64,000 nt of DNA, taken from the NCBI RefSeq assembly GCF_004297185.1, contig NZ_PGCL01000002.1:62001-126000 (forward strand), given 5' to 3'. The translations under genes were made by a program, and so were the position numbers. The notes under the pieces are model-generated. The model searched no databases, was not told the origin of the DNA, and saw nothing but the letters and a program-made list of their open reading frames with translations. The stretch is from Methanofollis fontis (GTDB taxonomy: Archaea > Halobacteriota > Methanomicrobia > Methanomicrobiales > Methanofollaceae). Shown piece by piece: positions 62,519 through 64,000 of the stretch. The first letter of the stretch is position 1. Every line of letters begins with the position of its first letter.

Positions 62519-64000
62519 ATGACGACCAGATCATCCAGAACAGACGGAAGGTTCATGCGGTGGATCGCCGCAACGTTCCTCCTGCTTCTTCTCTTCAGTA
62601 TCGCCCCGGCTTCGGCCGATCCCCTCGAACAAACACGCCACGTATTCGTCGAAGTCTCGAATGCCGACGGGGTGAAGTACGACCTTGACGGTGCGGCGTT
62701 CGTCGGACCGAACAACACGTATTACATCAAGGCCGACGGTGGTGGCCTGAACGAGCTTCACATCACCGCCGATGCTGCCGATGCCCAAGGACAGGTGACG
62801 ACGAGTAGCGACCAGTCCGGTGTCTTTTATGTTTCTAATACCGGCGGCCGCGGCTTTGACGACGAGATCGTCCTCCTTCTTGCGGTGAACGGCACGGTCC
62901 CCGATGACTTCGCCGTGCACATCAAGACGAGCGGCTACACATGGACGCCCTCCGCTGTCACCAACCAGATCCCGACGAATTACACCTATGTCGAGGGTGC
63001 GGTGGACGAAACCTTCACGAAGGAGGACTTCCTGTACGGTCCGCAGACCTGGAAACCCGGTCCGGGCAACCCTGAGCCCTATCTTCCGCCCGGTCTGCCG
63101 CTCTACGAGTATCAGGACGTCGCCGACACGAGCGACAACTTCAGCCTGATGTTCATCGACCTCGATGTCGGGAACATGTATCCCTCGAAGTTCGGCACCA
63201 GTCTCACCGACAACGGCGCTGCAAAGGTGGAGTACTCCTTCGAGAACCTGGAGACCTTCGCCTCGTTCAACGCTTACGGCTGGTGTCTTGCCGCCAACCA
63301 GGGGCAGGGCATCTCATGGACCAACCGGGTGAATGCTGCAGGCGAGACTGCTGTCGGCGCGAGCAGTTATGCGGTCATCGGCATCCCGCCGGTGCTGACC
63401 TCGATTGCGGTCACCCCTGCGAGCGTTGACGCCGAGATCGGCGATTCGATACAGTTTACCGCCACCGCCTATGACGGCGACGACGAGGTAATGAGTGATA
63501 TCTCCTTTGCGTGGTCGAGTTCTGACGAGACGGTCGGCACGGTGAACGCCACCGGATACTTCAACGCTCTGACCGCCGGCACGACCACGCTCACCGCGGC
63601 GAACGGTATGGTCGAGGGTACGGCCGAGGTGACGGTCACCGCCGCGCCCTCGGGCCCGCAGCCCCTCCCCGACTACAACAACGTCTTCTTCAAAGTTGCC
63701 AACGACGGCGGCGTGAAGTACAACGCCTTCGGGAACAACACCTATAATTTCAGGTTCGAGGGCTACGACCGCGGCCTCAACGCCCTGCACATCTCTACCG
63801 ACCCGGTGAGCAACTTTGGTCAGGTGACGCTCTCTGAAAACCAGAGCGGCACCTTCTTCGCGACCGACTCCGGAGGCAAGGGCTATGAAGATGATATTAT
63901 TCTGATGGTCGCCGTGAACGGGACGATTTCGGACAATTTCATGCTCCACATCACAGCCGACGGCTACACCTGGACACCGAACCCGGTGAGCAACCAGGCC
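62519..64000 (+). CDS. secreted surface protein with repeated modules and BIG2 domain (partial)
   Basis: The frame starts at ATG 62519, with AGGTGA 8 bases before it (62555 is an alternative), and is open to the window end: 494 codons, incomplete at the 3' end. The N-terminal signal peptide is RWIAATFLLLLLFSIAPASA. A module at residues about 40-140 (VFVEVSNADGVKYDLDG to SGYTWTPSAVTNQ) is repeated at about 385-494 (VFFKVANDGGVKYNAFGNNT to DGYTWTPNPVSNQ). Between them lies a BIG2-type Ig-like domain, about residues 295-375 (LTSIAVTPASVDAEIGDSIQ to TAEVTVTAA). It is probably an adhesin or cell-envelope protein; many N-x-S/T sites could be glycosylated. Confidence 0.8.
   Translation, partial: MTTRSSRTDGRFMRWIAATFLLLLLFSIAPASADPLEQTRHVFVEVSNADGVKYDLDGAAFVGPNNTYYIKADGGGLNELHITADAADAQGQVTTSSDQSGVFYVSNTGGRGFDDEIVLLLAVNGTVPDDFAVHIKTSGYTWTPSAVTNQIPTNYTYVEGAVDETFTKEDFLYGPQTWKPGPGNPEPYLPPGLPLYEYQDVADTSDNFSLMFIDLDVGNMYPSKFGTSLTDNGAAKVEYSFENLETFASFNAYGWCLAANQGQGISWTNRVNAAGETAVGASSYAVIGIPPVLTSIAVTPASVDAEIGDSIQFTATAYDGDDEVMSDISFAWSSSDETVGTVNATGYFNALTAGTTTLTAANGMVEGTAEVTVTAAPSGPQPLPDYNNVFFKVANDGGVKYNAFGNNTYNFRFEGYDRGLNALHISTDPVSNFGQVTLSENQSGTFFATDSGGKGYEDDIILMVAVNGTISDNFMLHITADGYTWTPNPVSNQA

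Noticed and set aside
1-64000. CRISPR arrays, tRNA and rRNA genes
   Set aside because: No regularly spaced direct repeats were seen, and no tRNA T-loop with matching stems or rRNA-like sequence was noticed in the intergenic regions. A tRNA scan would be decisive.

Overview
This window looks like chromosomal DNA from a hydrogenotrophic/formatotrophic methanogenic archaeon of the order Methanomicrobiales, probably family Methanomicrobiaceae (Methanofollis- or Methanoculleus-like; the genus is a guess). The signs are an F420-type formate dehydrogenase (FdhA with FdhB), a methanofuran biosynthesis gene (mfnF), an archaeal histone, RadA, FEN1 and an RPA-like protein, an archaeal GMP synthetase split subunit, the methanogen-restricted DUF1890/DUF1894 pair, an F420H2 oxidase, and archaeal TATA boxes with several apparently leaderless genes. 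I see no insertion sequence, CRISPR array, rRNA or tRNA.

Layout. 0-12.2 kb: mfnF, a small membrane zinc-ribbon protein overlapping a convergent zinc-finger gene, fdhAB, two PAS-domain proteins around a palindrome, an ornithine-cyclodeaminase-like gene, acylphosphatase, and a tungstate/molybdate ABC transporter (wtpABC) that probably feeds the pterin cofactor of FdhA. 12.2-13.4 kb: hisD. 13.6-22.5 kb: a one-direction block with a 1596-residue multi-PAS hybrid histidine kinase, a TPR/winged-helix protein, a BrxD-like P-loop ATPase and an OB-HD nuclease-like protein; the last three may form an undescribed module. 22.7-31.1 kb: DJ-1 protein, thioesterase, then a tight biosynthetic run pyrG-guaAb-two class III aminotransferases-hisC-AK6-like kinase-CDP-alcohol phosphatidyltransferase. 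31.1-43.1 kb: deacetylase-like protein, fen1, presenilin-like protease, NOG1-like GTPase, CBS regulator, histone, PRC-barrel protein, phosphoglycolate phosphatase, radA, rpa, lysA, dapL. 43.2-46.2 kb: a COG2522-type regulator divergent from fdhD-moeB-DUF1890-DUF1894-moaD across a perfect 18-bp palindrome. 46.2-46.9 kb: no large gene, but a promoter followed by strong nested stems (candidate non-coding RNA) and a leaderless small ORF. 46.9-52.7 kb: transporters, TspO, and an oxygen-defence set (two rubredoxins, flavodiiron F420H2 oxidase, superoxide reductase), then an archaeal phosphoribulokinase. 52.7-61.4 kb: a Trk-type K+ transporter, then a nitrogenase-like HDK operon that does not look like the F430 enzyme CfbCD, meeting stop-to-stop a convergent operon for an ECF transporter, a membrane-anchored exported protein and a TiaS-N-terminal-like protein. 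61.4-64 kb: operator-like repeats, a tiny hydrophobic peptide and the start of a surface protein with repeated modules and a BIG2 domain, cut by the window end.

The best candidates for an undescribed system are the nitrogenase-like HDK plus ECF transporter cluster (54.2-61.4 kb) and, second, the TPR-wH/BrxD-like ATPase/OB-HD block (13.6-17.7 kb). The candidate structured RNA at about 46.2-46.4 kb and a recurring GATTAAC palindrome family are smaller but concrete observations. All functional statements come from reading the translated sequence and remembered family motifs; no database search was made.
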